From NCBI RefSeq assembly GCF_002005225.1, contig NZ_CP019724.1, positions 4,094,501-4,158,500 of the forward strand: 64,000 nucleotides of DNA, read 5' to 3'. Under the pieces are notes generated by a model that worked only from the letters and a program-made list of their open reading frames with translations, made no database searches and had not been told where the DNA came from. The position numbers and the translations under genes were made by a program. This stretch comes from Streptomyces pactum. Its GTDB lineage: Bacteria; Actinomycetota; Actinomycetes; Streptomycetales; Streptomycetaceae. Numbering within the stretch: position 1 is the stretch's first letter; the number at the start of each line of letters is the position of its first letter. This document shows positions 8,846 to 18,699 of the stretch, piece by piece.

Positions 8846-9921
8846 TCAGCCGAACTCGGCCGCCACCAGCTCCGCGATCTGCGCGGTGTTCAGCGCGGCC
8901 CCCTTGCGCAGGTTGTCCCCGCAGACGAAGAGTTCGAGCGCCGTCGGATCGTCCAGGGCCCGCCGCACCCGGCCGACCCAGGTCGGGTCGGTGCCGACCA
9001 CGTCGGCGGGGGTCGGGAACTCCCCCGCGGCCGGGTTGTCGAAGAGGACGACGCCCGGCGCGGTGGCCAGGATCTCCCGGGCCCCCTCGACGGTGACCTC
9101 GCCCTCGAAGCGGGCGTGCACGGTCAGCGAGTGCGTCGTGACCACCGGCACCCGTACGCACGTCACGGCGACGGGGAGATGCGCCAGCCCGAGGATCTTG
9201 CGGGACTCGTCCCGCACCTTCATCTCCTCCGACGACCAGCCGTCCTCGCGCGGCGACCCGGCCCACGGTACGACGTTCAGCGCGACCGGCTCCGAGAACG
9301 GACCGGTGTCGTCGCCGACGGCCCGCCGCACGTCACCGGGGCTGGTCCCCAGCTCGGTGCCGGCCACCAGGGAGAGCTGCCGGCGCAGCGTCTCCACGCC
9401 GTCCCGCCCGGCACCGCTCACCGCCTGGTACGAGGAGACGACCAGCTCGCGCAGCCCGAACTCGGCGTGCAGCGCGCCCAGCGCCACGATCATGGACAGC
9501 GTCGTGCAGTTCGGGTTGGCGACGATGCCGCGCGGCCGCATCCGCACCGTGTGCGGATTGACCTCGGGCACCACGAGCGGCACGTCCGGGTCCATCCGGA
9601 ACGCGCCGGAGTTGTCGACCACCACCACGCCCTTGGCGGCGGCGACCGGCGCCCACTGCGCGGCGACCTCGTCGGGTACGTCGAACATGGCGACGTCGAC
9701 CCCGTCGAAGGCCTCCTCGGTGAGCGCCACCACCTCGACCTCCTCACCCCGCACGGCCAGCTTGCGGCCGGCCGAGCGCGGCGAGGCGATCAGGCGGATG
9801 TCGCCCCAGACGTCCGCGTGCTGGGACAGGATCTGGAGCATGACCGAGCCGACGACGCCGGTCGCTCCCACGACGGCCAGGGTCGGCCGTCCGGTGCGCC
9901 CGGCGCCTTTGATGTCGGACA

Positions 9922-9922
<1 letters not shown>
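8846..9922 (-). CDS. asd: aspartate-semialdehyde dehydrogenase
   Basis: The enzyme reduces aspartyl-4-phosphate to aspartate semialdehyde with NADPH, the second step toward lysine, threonine, methionine and diaminopimelate. The 358-residue protein has an N-terminal Rossmann motif [13 protein letters not shown], catalytic Cys in NPNCTTLSM, and a C-terminal dimerisation region ending [22 protein letters not shown]. Its ATG overlaps the ask stop by one base (TGATG), so the two enzymes of consecutive steps are translationally coupled. Confidence 0.96.
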
Positions 9923-11199
<1,277 letters not shown>

Positions 11200-11502
11200 G
11201 TGCGCTCCTCGCTCAATCCGTCTCTTTCCGCACGTACGTATATGTACTGCGGTCGGCTCATTTTACCGAGCGTCCGGTTTTCCCCCCTGCGGTATCGCAT
11301 GGTGAGACCCGGGTACTCGCTCAGGCTGGCTCATGCCCAGGAGGGCGCGGGTCACTCGGAAAAGTGCGGTGTGTCACACGTTCACAAGTGTCTTTTCGTT
11401 CCGTAAAGCCCGCACGCGCGGGGAGCACAACCCTTGGGGCGGGTGGTGAGTCTGAGGGCTGCGGCGCGCCGGTGCGCCGCGCTCCGGGGAGGGATCACCA
11501 CC
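11200..11502. promoter_or_regulatory. divergent promoter region, ask-asd and secreted protein
   Basis: About 300 bases separate the divergent ask and secreted-protein genes. It contains locally AT-rich stretches around 11238-11285 (near ask) and 11385-11410 (near the other gene), consistent with two promoters. No riboswitch fold or attenuator peptide was recognised. Confidence 0.45.
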
Positions 11503-13692
11503 TTGTCTCACGTACGTCCGTCCAGACGACGGCTCGCGGCCGCCGTCACCGCTGTTCTCACCGTCACCGCCGGTCTGATCTGCGCGACCGGACCCGCGAA
11601 GGCCGCGTCTCCGGCGCCGGACTCCACGACGACACTCCAGGTGGCGTCCGAGCCCGTTGTTCCGTTTCCGGCCGATCAGGAGCTCGTCGGCGTCACCGCG
11701 TCCGGCTACCTGGTCAGGGACGGGTCTCTGAGCAACAAATCCTGGGTGCGGGCCTCGGACGGGGCTCTGATCAAGCTGGGTCACGACCCCGTACTGTCCA
11801 CCGGGCGGGGAGACCTGGTCGCACTGCTCGGCGCCGACGAGATCGAAGTGCGGGACCTGGCCACCGACCGGTCCGTGTTCACCGTCCCCCGACCGGCCGA
11901 CGATGTCGACTACGCGGGCGCCGTGGGCGAGGCCGTCTTCACCACGAACAGGGACGTACCGGCCGGTTCCGAACTGTGGATGCACACCGCGGACGGCGCG
12001 ACGGTAGCGGTGGCCGGTCTCCCGGACGGCGCGCGCAACTACGGCGTCACGAACAGCTCGTCAACGGACGCTCTGGTCAGGTATACGACCGGCGCCTCGG
12101 ACCGGCATCTGGGCCTGATGGACGTCACCACCGGAACCGTGACGGAGCCCGACCTCTGGGACGCGACCGCCGAGAACGGCGACGTCGCTCTCTCCCCGAC
12201 CCATGTCGCCTGGGTCGAGCGCGACGGTGGACGGACCAGTGTGGTGGTCCGCGCCCGCGGTACCGGCGAGACCCGACGAGTCCCGGTGGGTGACGCCTCA
12301 CCCTCGGACTACGAGATCGGCCTCCAGGGTGACTACCTGACCTACGGCAAGAAGGGCGGCCTCACCGCCGACACGGTGGATCCGCTGCACGCCCTCACCG
12401 CCTACAACCTCAAGGACGGAGCGACCGCCAAGCTCCTAGACCACGTCATCTCGGCCTACGCGTCTCCTTCCGGCGCTCTCTACGTCCGCGGCGGCACGGT
12501 CGCACAGGGCGAGGGGATCTACCGCGTCGCCCCCGGCCCGGACGGCGCCGCCCCGACCGCGACCCTCGTCGCGAGCACCGGCGAGCCGACCGAGCTCACC
12601 CTCAGCCGGTACAACATCCTCCCGGTGATCGACCTCAGCTACGGCACTGCCGCGTCCATGGTCTGGAACCTGTCGCGGGGGAACGCCGAGATGAAGGTGA
12701 CCCTGCGGCACGACCGCACCGGAAAGACCGCCGAGTTCACCCTGGGGCCCCGGCGGTCATGGAGGTTCTCCATCGCCTGGACGGGCGACCTCGACCGAGG
12801 TTCCCTGAGCGCCTACAACGGCGACTACACGTGGGAGGTCTCGGCCCGGCCGCTCAACGGCATCGGCCCGGTACTGACCCGGACCGGCACCTTCGAGGTG
12901 GTCCGCTCGCGGGCCACCCCGCACGACTTCAACGACAACGGCAGCCCGGATCTCCTGGCGCGCGACTCCTCCGGTCACCTGTGGCGCGAGGACTCGCACT
13001 TCTCCAGCGAAGGCGGACTGAACCGTACGGGTACCGGCAGCGTCCTCGTCGGCGGCGGCTGGAACGTCTACGACCGGATCGAAGCAGCCGCCAACCTCGG
13101 CGGCGCCCGGACCGGCGACCTGGTCGCCCGCGACGAGAGCGGCGTGCTCTGGCTCTACCTCGGCAAGGGCGACGGCACCTTCGCCGGCCGCAGCCGGATC
13201 GGCGGCGGCTGGAACGTCTACGACAAGATCGCCGCGGGCAGCGACATCACCGCGGACGGCAAGGCCGACCTCCTGGCCACCGACAAGAGCGGCGTCCTGT
13301 GGCTCTACCGGGGCACCGGCAACTGGCGTGCCCCCTTCGCGAGCCGTACCCGGGTCGGCGGCGGCTGGGGGATCTACGACCAGCTCACCGCGATCGGCGG
13401 CGCCACGAGCGGCCACCTGGTCGCCCGTGACAAGGCCGGCGTCCTGTGGCTCTACCGAGGCATGGGCGACGGCACCTTCGCCACCCGCACCCGCGTCGGC
13501 GGCGGCTGGGGTGCCTACCGGGAAACCGTCGGTATCGGCGACGCCAACCAGGACGGGCGGACCGACCTGTTCGCCTACGCGAACGGCACGAGGTACTTCT
13601 ACGCGGGCACCGGCGACTGGCATGCTCCCTTCGCCGCCCGCGAGGTCTCCACCCTGTTTCCGGCCGGGAAGAACATCACGTCGGTGTCCTGA
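11503..13692 (+). CDS. secreted protein with C-terminal FG-GAP/VCBS repeats
   Basis: A 729-residue exported protein. A TTG start is preceded by GGGGAGGGA and opens a signal peptide (LSHVRPSRRRLAAAVTAVLT, hydrophobic core, cleavage after PAKA). The middle part (about residues 40-470) resembles a beta-propeller sensor domain with repeated VA...DG units. The last ~240 residues hold FG-GAP/VCBS-type repeats: four copies of GGGWNVYD/GGGWGIYD alternating with DLVARDESGVLWLY and Asp-rich loops (DNGSPDLL, DANQDGRTDLF), likely Ca-binding. An in-frame GTG at 11434 is possible but would put extra residues before the signal peptide. Role unknown; probably extracellular binding. Confidence 0.85.
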   Translation: MSHVRPSRRRLAAAVTAVLTVTAGLICATGPAKAASPAPDSTTTLQVASEPVVPFPADQELVGVTASGYLVRDGSLSNKSWVRASDGALIKLGHDPVLSTGRGDLVALLGADEIEVRDLATDRSVFTVPRPADDVDYAGAVGEAVFTTNRDVPAGSELWMHTADGATVAVAGLPDGARNYGVTNSSSTDALVRYTTGASDRHLGLMDVTTGTVTEPDLWDATAENGDVALSPTHVAWVERDGGRTSVVVRARGTGETRRVPVGDASPSDYEIGLQGDYLTYGKKGGLTADTVDPLHALTAYNLKDGATAKLLDHVISAYASPSGALYVRGGTVAQGEGIYRVAPGPDGAAPTATLVASTGEPTELTLSRYNILPVIDLSYGTAASMVWNLSRGNAEMKVTLRHDRTGKTAEFTLGPRRSWRFSIAWTGDLDRGSLSAYNGDYTWEVSARPLNGIGPVLTRTGTFEVVRSRATPHDFNDNGSPDLLARDSSGHLWREDSHFSSEGGLNRTGTGSVLVGGGWNVYDRIEAAANLGGARTGDLVARDESGVLWLYLGKGDGTFAGRSRIGGGWNVYDKIAAGSDITADGKADLLATDKSGVLWLYRGTGNWRAPFASRTRVGGGWGIYDQLTAIGGATSGHLVARDKAGVLWLYRGMGDGTFATRTRVGGGWGAYRETVGIGDANQDGRTDLFAYANGTRYFYAGTGDWHAPFAAREVSTLFPAGKNITSVS

Positions 13693-13699
13693 CCGGCCC

Positions 13700-13724
13700 G
13701 GCCCGGGGCTCGCCGCCCCGGGCC
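13700..13724 (+). terminator. strong hairpin after the secreted-protein gene
   Basis: A perfect 10-bp GC stem, GGCCCGGGGC and GCCCCGGGCC, with a 5-base loop starts seven bases after the TGA stop. It is likely the transcription terminator. Confidence 0.85.
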
Positions 13725-13727
13725 GAG

Positions 13728-13871
13728 CTTCACAGGCGCGCCGAAAGGCCGCTTCTCCGCAAGCCGGTAGCGGCCGTTCTCCGGTTGGCCGAACACGACG
13801 ACGGAGCGGTTGTCCGGTCGATGAGGAGATAGACCGGACATATCGGTCCGGTGCTCGTCCCCAGGGCTCAT
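13728..13871 (-). pseudogene. possible remnant of a Uma2-family gene (C-terminal piece)
   Basis: A minus-strand frame reads MSPGDEHRTD...RSVVVFGQPENGRYRLAEKRPFGAPVKL. The part VVVFGQPENGRYRL...PFGAPVKL resembles the end of Uma2 (PD-D/E-XK-like) proteins, which typically read VxVFxxPxxGxYxxxxxxPFGxxVxL followed by PxPFGxxLDT. The rest of the domain, including the catalytic residues, is absent, and the frame runs into the terminator hairpin. I read it as a decayed end fragment; the assignment rests on remembered family patterns only. Confidence 0.4.
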
Positions 13872-13921
13872 GGCGTCGCCTCCTCGACACCACGGCGCCC
13901 CGACCGGCGCCTCCTGCACGC

Positions 13922-14995
13922 TCACAGCGCCCGCTCCGTCCTCGGCCGCAGGCCGCCCGCCGCGCGCACCTCCGCCGCGCGGCGGGGGACGTCCACCCAC
14001 TCGTACACGGCGTGGGCGTCGGGGTCGGCCAGGAACGTGTCCGGCACGTACCCGGCGTCCAGTTCCCCGGCCTCCTCTGCGGCCACGGCCGCTTCGTACT
14101 CGGCGCGGCAGTCCGGGCACATACCGCCCTCGATCGTCGTCGTCAGCTCGTCCGCGTCGCAGGACATGCAGCAGATGACCGCACGGGTCACGCGGGCCCG
14201 GCGCGGCGCGGCCTTCTGGCGGATCTTCGCCTTCTTGGGGGGCATCTTGTTCTCCAGTCGGTTGCGGGCGAGACCGCCCGGGTTGTTCACGGATGCGGGA
14301 AGGCTTTCGGTCACCGCGCGGGTGATGTCCTGGGGTGTCGCACCGCGCGACAGCCACTCCCCCGCCAGCGACGCGAGGGACCGGCAGTCGGATTCGGACA
14401 GGGACATGCGGGGGTCCGCGTCGCGGATTCCGGCGAGGGTGAGGTACGACGTCCCGGCCTCGGAACCGGAGCCGGAGCCGGACCCGGAGCCGGAGCCGGA
14501 GCCGGAACCGGAACCGGGTTGCGCGTCGGCCTCCGGCTCGGGCAGCTCGGGCTCGTCGGTGCGGGCGAGTCCGGGTCGGTGGTCGGCGGGCACGATCCGG
14601 CCGTTCCGCTCCCGCGCGAACTCCTTCCACCAGGCTTCCGACCTGCGCGTACGCGACCAGTAGGTCCGCGTGACCCACCGCATGGTGTTGTCCTCGACGG
14701 TGATGTGTTCCCTGACCCAGCGCAGGTGGCCGGCCGCGGCGAGGCGATTGAGAGACGTACGCATCGCCTGCTGGCCGTAGCGGGGGTGCTGCGCCGCGAG
14801 CACCTTGCAGCCCATCGCGTGGCCGTCGTCGAGGTGGTCGATGAAGACGGCGACCTCTGCCTCACGTGGGCTCAGGTGTGCGAAGTCCGGGTCCGCGTGC
14901 GGGTCTTCGTCACCTGCGGGGCGTTTTCCGTAGCCCGGATTGGCCATGGGGTGGGACGGGGACGGCAGGGCGGGATTAGGGTTGGCGTAAGCCAC
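13922..14995 (-). CDS. winged-helix DNA-binding protein with Gly-Ser linker and Cys cluster
   Basis: A 357-residue protein. Residues about 40-125 (LSPREAEVAVFIDHLDDGHAMGCKVL...QAMRTSLNRLAAAGHLRWVREHI) look like a MarR-type winged helix. A spacer with eleven Gly-Ser steps (about 178-200) leads to a helical region, then a basic patch (MPPKKAKIRQKAAPRRARVTR) and a CCMSCDADE...GGMCPDCRAEYE motif that could bind zinc. The start is GTG. Similar proteins occur singly in many streptomycete genomes, often near DUF397 genes and mobile DNA. Here it lies in a patch of remnants. The DNA target and role are unknown. Confidence 0.7.
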   Translation of the reverse strand: MAYANPNPALPSPSHPMANPGYGKRPAGDEDPHADPDFAHLSPREAEVAVFIDHLDDGHAMGCKVLAAQHPRYGQQAMRTSLNRLAAAGHLRWVREHITVEDNTMRWVTRTYWSRTRRSEAWWKEFARERNGRIVPADHRPGLARTDEPELPEPEADAQPGSGSGSGSGSGSGSGSGSEAGTSYLTLAGIRDADPRMSLSESDCRSLASLAGEWLSRGATPQDITRAVTESLPASVNNPGGLARNRLENKMPPKKAKIRQKAAPRRARVTRAVICCMSCDADELTTTIEGGMCPDCRAEYEAAVAAEEAGELDAGYVPDTFLADPDAHAVYEWVDVPRRAAEVRAAGGLRPRTERAL

Positions 14996-15231
14996 GGGCG
15001 AACCTGTCTTTCGTTCCGTAGGTCAGGCCCCGGATTGGTGTTGGCGCACCGCCGGGGCCGACTCATTTGCTGGTCGTTTGCCGCGAACCTAGAGCGGCTT
15101 TACACAGCGGCGCAAGCTGATCACGGAACGTCACCCGTACGAGGTACGACGCCTCAACTCACGTGCAGCCTTGGTTGGTTGGGTATTTCAACCAGACCAG
15201 AAAACCAGAGGAAGGGCTCGAATCCCGAGGC

Positions 15232-15417
15232 TCAAGCTCCGGGCTGAACTGCGGCGATGAATGCCGACCAGGCCGGGGCGGAGACGCGGAGTTCGGAACC
15301 GGTGGGCGCCGTCTTGGAGTCGCGGATGTGGATGGTGGGGGTGAGGGCGACCTCGACGCAGGCGGCTCCTTCGTCGTCGCTGTAACTGGACTTGAACCAC
15401 GTCGGCTGGTCAGTCAT
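15232..15417 (-). CDS. DUF397 small protein
   Basis: A 61-residue protein with the DUF397 signature: WFKSSYSDDEGAACVEVAL near the start and IHIRDSK in the middle, ending AWSAFIAAVQ. DUF397 proteins are usually encoded just after an XRE/DUF5753 regulator and are thought to act with it. The start chosen, ATG at 15417, overlaps the stop of a truncated DUF5753-like frame, as in intact pairs. The partner has been lost here, leaving it an orphan. Confidence 0.8.
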   Translation of the reverse strand: MTDQPTWFKSSYSDDEGAACVEVALTPTIHIRDSKTAPTGSELRVSAPAWSAFIAAVQPGA

Positions 15418-15499
15418 GGGGATCCGCCATCTCTTCGATGAACCGGGCCGACTGCACACTGACGAACTGGCTCTCTGTATAGGCGCAGAGCCGCCTCAT
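15410..15499 (-). pseudogene. C-terminal remnant of an XRE/DUF5753 regulator
   Basis: A minus-strand frame reading MRRLCAYTESQFVSVQSARFI followed by EEMADPHD ends in a TGA that overlaps the DUF397 start (ATGACTGA). The tail resembles DUF5753 regulator ends, and the overlap is the usual regulator-DUF397 junction. The helix-turn-helix and most of the ligand domain are missing; only about 29 residues remain. Confidence 0.5.
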
Positions 15500-15674
15500 A
15501 GACGGTGAAGGCGACAGCCACCGGTGGCTTGGGGCACGGACCGTCACCTACGTCGGCATTCCGGCGCTGGAGGGGAACACCTGGCCGCTGCGGTGGTACA
15601 GCGGGCCGACGGCGACAGCGCCGTACGTAAGCGGAGCGAGACTGCGTGCCGCGCTGGGACGCGGCGCCGCCTGA
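15483..15674 (+). pseudogene. truncated frame with a protein-like C-terminus, family unknown
   Basis: Plus-strand codons from 15483 to the TGA at 15672-15674 read SRLIDGEGDSHRWLGARTVTY, then VGIPALEGNTWPLRWYSGPT and a short Ala/Gly/Arg tail. Codon third positions are mostly G or C and the composition (W, Y, balanced charges) is protein-like, but there is no ATG, GTG or TTG start in frame. It overlaps the regulator remnant on the other strand. It may be the 3' end of a gene cut by a rearrangement. I do not recognise the family. Confidence 0.3.
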
Positions 15675-15811
15675 CCGCTCCGTGGAGGCGTGAACAATTC
15701 ACCCCCCACTGTCCTCGCAGCACTCATCTGAGCGCCCCGATGACACTCCCTTGCCATCTGCTCACGCTTTTCAGCAGAGGCCCCTTCCCCAGCCCGCAGG
15801 GACGCAGCGCG

Positions 15812-16471
15812 TCAGGTGACGGGCCGCAGGCCCAGCGGACCCGCGATCTCCTGCACCATGACGCGGCCCGCCTCCGTCTCCAGGGCGTCGTCGCCGAGGC
15901 CTTGGTCGGTGTCCAGGCCGTCCAGCTCCTCCAGGGGCTGGTTCAGGCGGACGTGGGCGACGACCGACTGCAACGCCCGCAGCGTCGCGGAGGCGGTGGA
16001 GCCCCAGTTGGAGAAGTAGGAGAACTGCCACCACCACAGGGCCTCCGTGGTGCGGCCCGCCTTGTAGTGGACCATGCCGTGGCGCAGGTCGGTGATGACG
16101 TCGGTGAGGTCGTCGGAGATACGGGCCGGGACCGGGGCCTTGCGCGGCTCGTAGGGGTCGAAGACCTCGGAGTAGACGTCGATCGGGTCGAGGATGCGGG
16201 CGAGGTTCTCGCGCAGGTCGTCCACGTCGAGTTCCGGGCCCGGGTCGGGCTCGTAGCGCTCGTCGGGGACGATGTCCTCGTGGGCGCCCAGGCGGCCGCC
16301 GGCCAGCATGAGCTGGGAGACCTCCAGGAGGAGGAAGGGCACCGCCGAGTCCGGTTCGTCGCCCTTGGCGACCTCGGTGACGGCGACCAGGAAGCTCTCG
16401 ATCTGGTCGGCGATCTGGACGGCGAAGTCGTCGGGGTTCTGGTTCGTCGCGTGCAGCGTGGCGTCAGACAT
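15812..16471 (-). CDS. DUF5063 domain protein
   Basis: A 219-residue soluble acidic protein of the DUF5063 family, with [18 protein letters not shown] near the start and the Trp-rich core [29 protein letters not shown]. Its start overlaps the recR stop by eight bases, so it is translated from the recR message. The conserved position after recR in streptomycetes suggests a housekeeping role, but no biochemical function is known to me. Confidence 0.85.
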   Translation of the reverse strand: MSDATLHATNQNPDDFAVQIADQIESFLVAVTEVAKGDEPDSAVPFLLLEVSQLMLAGGRLGAHEDIVPDERYEPDPGPELDVDDLRENLARILDPIDVYSEVFDPYEPRKAPVPARISDDLTDVITDLRHGMVHYKAGRTTEALWWWQFSYFSNWGSTASATLRALQSVVAHVRLNQPLEELDGLDTDQGLGDDALETEAGRVMVQEIAGPLGLRPVT

Positions 16472-17063
16472 CTAGGAGTCGTCTCCCCTCGAAGGCGCGG
16501 CCGAGGGTCACCTCGTCCGCGTATTCCAGGTCGCCGCCCACCGGGAGGCCGCTGGCCAGGCGGGTGACCTTGAGGCCCATGGGCTTGATCATGCGGGCGA
16601 GGTACGTGGCCGTGGCCTCGCCCTCAAGATTCGGGTCCGTGGCCAGGATCAGTTCCGTGACGGTGCCGTCCGCGAGGCGGGCGAGCAGTTCACGGATGCG
16701 GAGGTCGTCGGGGCCGACTCCGTCGATCGGGCTGATCGCGCCGCCGAGCACGTGGTACTGCCCGCGGAACTCGCGGGTGCGCTCGATGGCCACGACGTCC
16801 TTCGGTTCCTCCACCACGCAGATCACCGCCGGGTCGCGGCGCGGGTCGCGGCAGATGTTGCACTGCTCCTCCTGCGCGACGTTTCCGCAGGTCGCGCAGA
16901 AGCGGACCTTGGCCTTCACTTCCATGAGGGCCTGGGCGAGCCGCCGTACGTCGGTCGGTTCCGCCTGGAGGATGTGGAAGGCGATCCGCTGCGCGCTCTT
17001 GGGACCGACGCCGGGCAGCCGCCCGAGTTCGTCGATGAGGTCCTGGACCACGCCTTCGTACAA
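16464..17063 (-). CDS. recR: recombination mediator protein RecR
   Basis: RecR works with RecF and RecO in loading RecA at gaps during recombinational repair. The 199-residue protein has an N-terminal helix-hairpin-helix ([24 protein letters not shown]), a C4 zinc finger ([16 protein letters not shown]) and a Toprim domain ([35 protein letters not shown]). It sits between ybaB and DUF5063 on the minus strand, the usual ybaB-recR linkage. Confidence 0.97.
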   Translation of the reverse strand: MYEGVVQDLIDELGRLPGVGPKSAQRIAFHILQAEPTDVRRLAQALMEVKAKVRFCATCGNVAQEEQCNICRDPRRDPAVICVVEEPKDVVAIERTREFRGQYHVLGGAISPIDGVGPDDLRIRELLARLADGTVTELILATDPNLEGEATATYLARMIKPMGLKVTRLASGLPVGGDLEYADEVTLGRAFEGRRLLDV

Positions 17064-17136
17064 CGGACTGCCGTCCTTCCTGAGGTTCCTGCACTACGTA
17101 CGGTAGAGGGCTTCGGCCGGTCTGAGAAAGGCGAAC

Positions 17137-17484
17137 TCAGAAAGGCAGGCCGGGGATGCCGGTGCCACCGCCGCCCATGCCCTGGGCGAGCGGGCCCAGC
17201 TTCTGCTGCTGGAGGGCCTGCGCGTTCTCGTTGGCCGCCTGGACCGCGGCGACGACCAGGTCGGCCAGGGTCTCGGTGTCCTCCGGGTCCACCGCCTTCG
17301 GGTCGATCACGAGGCCGCGCAGCTCACCGGAGCCGGTGACGGTGGCCTTCACCAGGCCCCCGCCCGCCTGCCCGTCGACCTCGGTCCTCGCCAGTTCCTC
17401 CTGGGCCTGGGCGAGGTCCTGCTGCATCTTCTGGGCCTGCTGAAGCAACTGCTGCATGTTGGGCTGGCCACCACCGGGGATCAC
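17137..17484 (-). CDS. ybaB: YbaB/EbfC nucleoid-associated protein
   Basis: A 115-residue YbaB/EbfC family DNA-binding protein. The helical core [22 protein letters not shown], then [45 protein letters not shown], is typical, with a Gly-rich tail. It is encoded 73 bases upstream of recR in the same direction, the linkage seen across bacteria. The family binds DNA as a dimer and influences nucleoid structure. Confidence 0.95.
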   Translation of the reverse strand: MIPGGGQPNMQQLLQQAQKMQQDLAQAQEELARTEVDGQAGGGLVKATVTGSGELRGLVIDPKAVDPEDTETLADLVVAAVQAANENAQALQQQKLGPLAQGMGGGGTGIPGLPF

Positions 17485-17638
17485 GTTCAGCTCCTGTCTC
17501 CGCTGTCACCGCGGGGTCGCCGCGGGTTTTGCCGTTCGGCACGAGCCTACGTGGTCCGCGCGGCCCCCGCTCCAGCACTCTTTCGAGTGATATCGAGGGG
17601 GCCCTATACCTGATCAACGCCCTCTTCCGGGCGGAAAA

Positions 17639-17663
17639 GTGGCGGAACCCGAGGTTCCGCCAC
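17639..17663 (-). terminator. perfect 11-bp hairpin upstream of ybaB
   Basis: GTGGCGGAACC and GGTTCCGCCAC are separated by three bases, and the minus strand after the stem reads TTTTCC. It would end minus-strand transcription entering from beyond the SLATT gene, ahead of the ybaB promoter. Confidence 0.6.
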
Positions 17664-17694
17664 CCATTGGGCGGTAGGAAGGTGGTGGCGCATG

Positions 17695-17718
17695 AGGTCT
17701 TCAGGTCTTCAGGTCTTC
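17695..17718. repeat. 8-bp direct repeat, three copies, before the SLATT gene
   Basis: AGGTCTTC occurs three times without gaps, ending about 28 bases before the GTG start. It could affect promoter spacing or be a binding site; nothing more can be said. Confidence 0.75.
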
Positions 17719-17746
17719 ATGGACGGTGAGCAGTAGGGAGTGCCGG

Positions 17747-18502
17747 GTGGGTCAGCCGGAGATGCAGCCCGAGAGGCCGCCGCACGACGGGCGGGGCGGT
17801 GAGGACGCGGCCGGGCCGCGTCCGGGTGACCTCACGGGCCGGGCGTTTCCGCTCGGGGACTGGGCGCTGCCCGCGGAGCGGCTGGACGAGTTGTACCGGT
17901 GGGTGGAGCGGGGCGCGCTGGACACGGCGGCCTGGTACCTGGCGGACCGGGTGCGGAAGCGGCGGGGCGCCGTGACGCTGCGGGGCGGGGCCGCGGCGGG
18001 GGCGGTCGCCGGGGCGGCGCTGCCGCTGCTCGACATGTCGGGAATGGTGGGCGGGGCCGCGCCCTGGGGATATCTGGCGCTGCTGTTCGGGGTGGCGTGT
18101 GTGGCCGGGGACCGGTACTTCGGGGTCACGGCCGGGTGGATGCGGGACCTCGCCACGGCGCAGGCGGTGCAGCGGCGGCTGCAGGTGCTCCAGTTCGACT
18201 GGGCGTCGGAGAGCGTGCGCGAGGTGCTGGGGCCGGCGGACGGCACGGCGAGCGAGGCGGCCGAGCGGTGCCTGCTGGTGCTGCGGCGGTTCTCGGAGGA
18301 CGTGACGGAGCTGGTGCGGGCGGAGACGGCGGACTGGATGGTGGATTTCCGGACCGGGTCGGCGCCCTTGGGGTTGCAGTCGGTGTTCGGGGGCGGCGTG
18401 CGGTCGGAAGCGGGGGCGGTGGGAGTCGCGGGGCGGTTCTCGGCGTCGGCGAACGGTGCCCGGCCCAACATGCCTCGCCAGCGGCCGCCGGAGCCACGGT
18501 GA
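17747..18502 (+). CDS. SLATT-domain membrane protein
   Basis: A protein of about 251 residues: a Pro-rich start, a helix (LDELYRWVERGALDTAAWYLADRVRKRRGAV), two close membrane segments (about 80-100 and 104-125), then a long helical region with DRYFGVTAGWMRDLATAQAVQRRLQVLQFDW. This is the SLATT pattern, predicted to form pores or sense membrane state, and found in several defence and nucleotide-signalling loci. GTG at 17747 has AGGGAG six bases upstream; an earlier in-frame GTG (17726) has no such site. It is convergent with a membrane Ser/Thr kinase gene. Confidence 0.75.
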   Translation: MGQPEMQPERPPHDGRGGEDAAGPRPGDLTGRAFPLGDWALPAERLDELYRWVERGALDTAAWYLADRVRKRRGAVTLRGGAAAGAVAGAALPLLDMSGMVGGAAPWGYLALLFGVACVAGDRYFGVTAGWMRDLATAQAVQRRLQVLQFDWASESVREVLGPADGTASEAAERCLLVLRRFSEDVTELVRAETADWMVDFRTGSAPLGLQSVFGGGVRSEAGAVGVAGRFSASANGARPNMPRQRPPEPR

Positions 18503-18699
18503 CCGGTCCGGCGTTTTGCCGGTGACCGGCGTGGGTGCGGGCGGGGACGGCTGCCGGTGGCACGGGCGCAGGCCGACGCCGCGGAATGCCAGCCCCGAAC
18601 GGGGCGCCCGCCCAACACCCGCTCGACCACCCACAGCGGCAACAGCGGCAGCAGCAGCAGCGGCTACTGAGGCTGCGGCTGCGGCGGCGGCGGTTACGG

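Noticed and set aside
15205..15235. Possible tRNA T-arm-like sequence (GGGCTCGAATCCCGAG)
   Set aside because: Only a T-loop-like stretch is present; no acceptor, D or anticodon arms were found around it on either strand.
17719..18640. Long minus-strand frames antisense to the SLATT gene
   Set aside because: They mirror the real gene and have Arg/Pro/Ser-heavy composition typical of shadow frames in GC-rich DNA.
18557..18670. 37-codon frame ending in NSGSSSSGY after the SLATT gene
   Set aside because: It is in frame with the SLATT gene beyond its stop and low in complexity; there is no ribosome site and the region looks like non-coding spacer.
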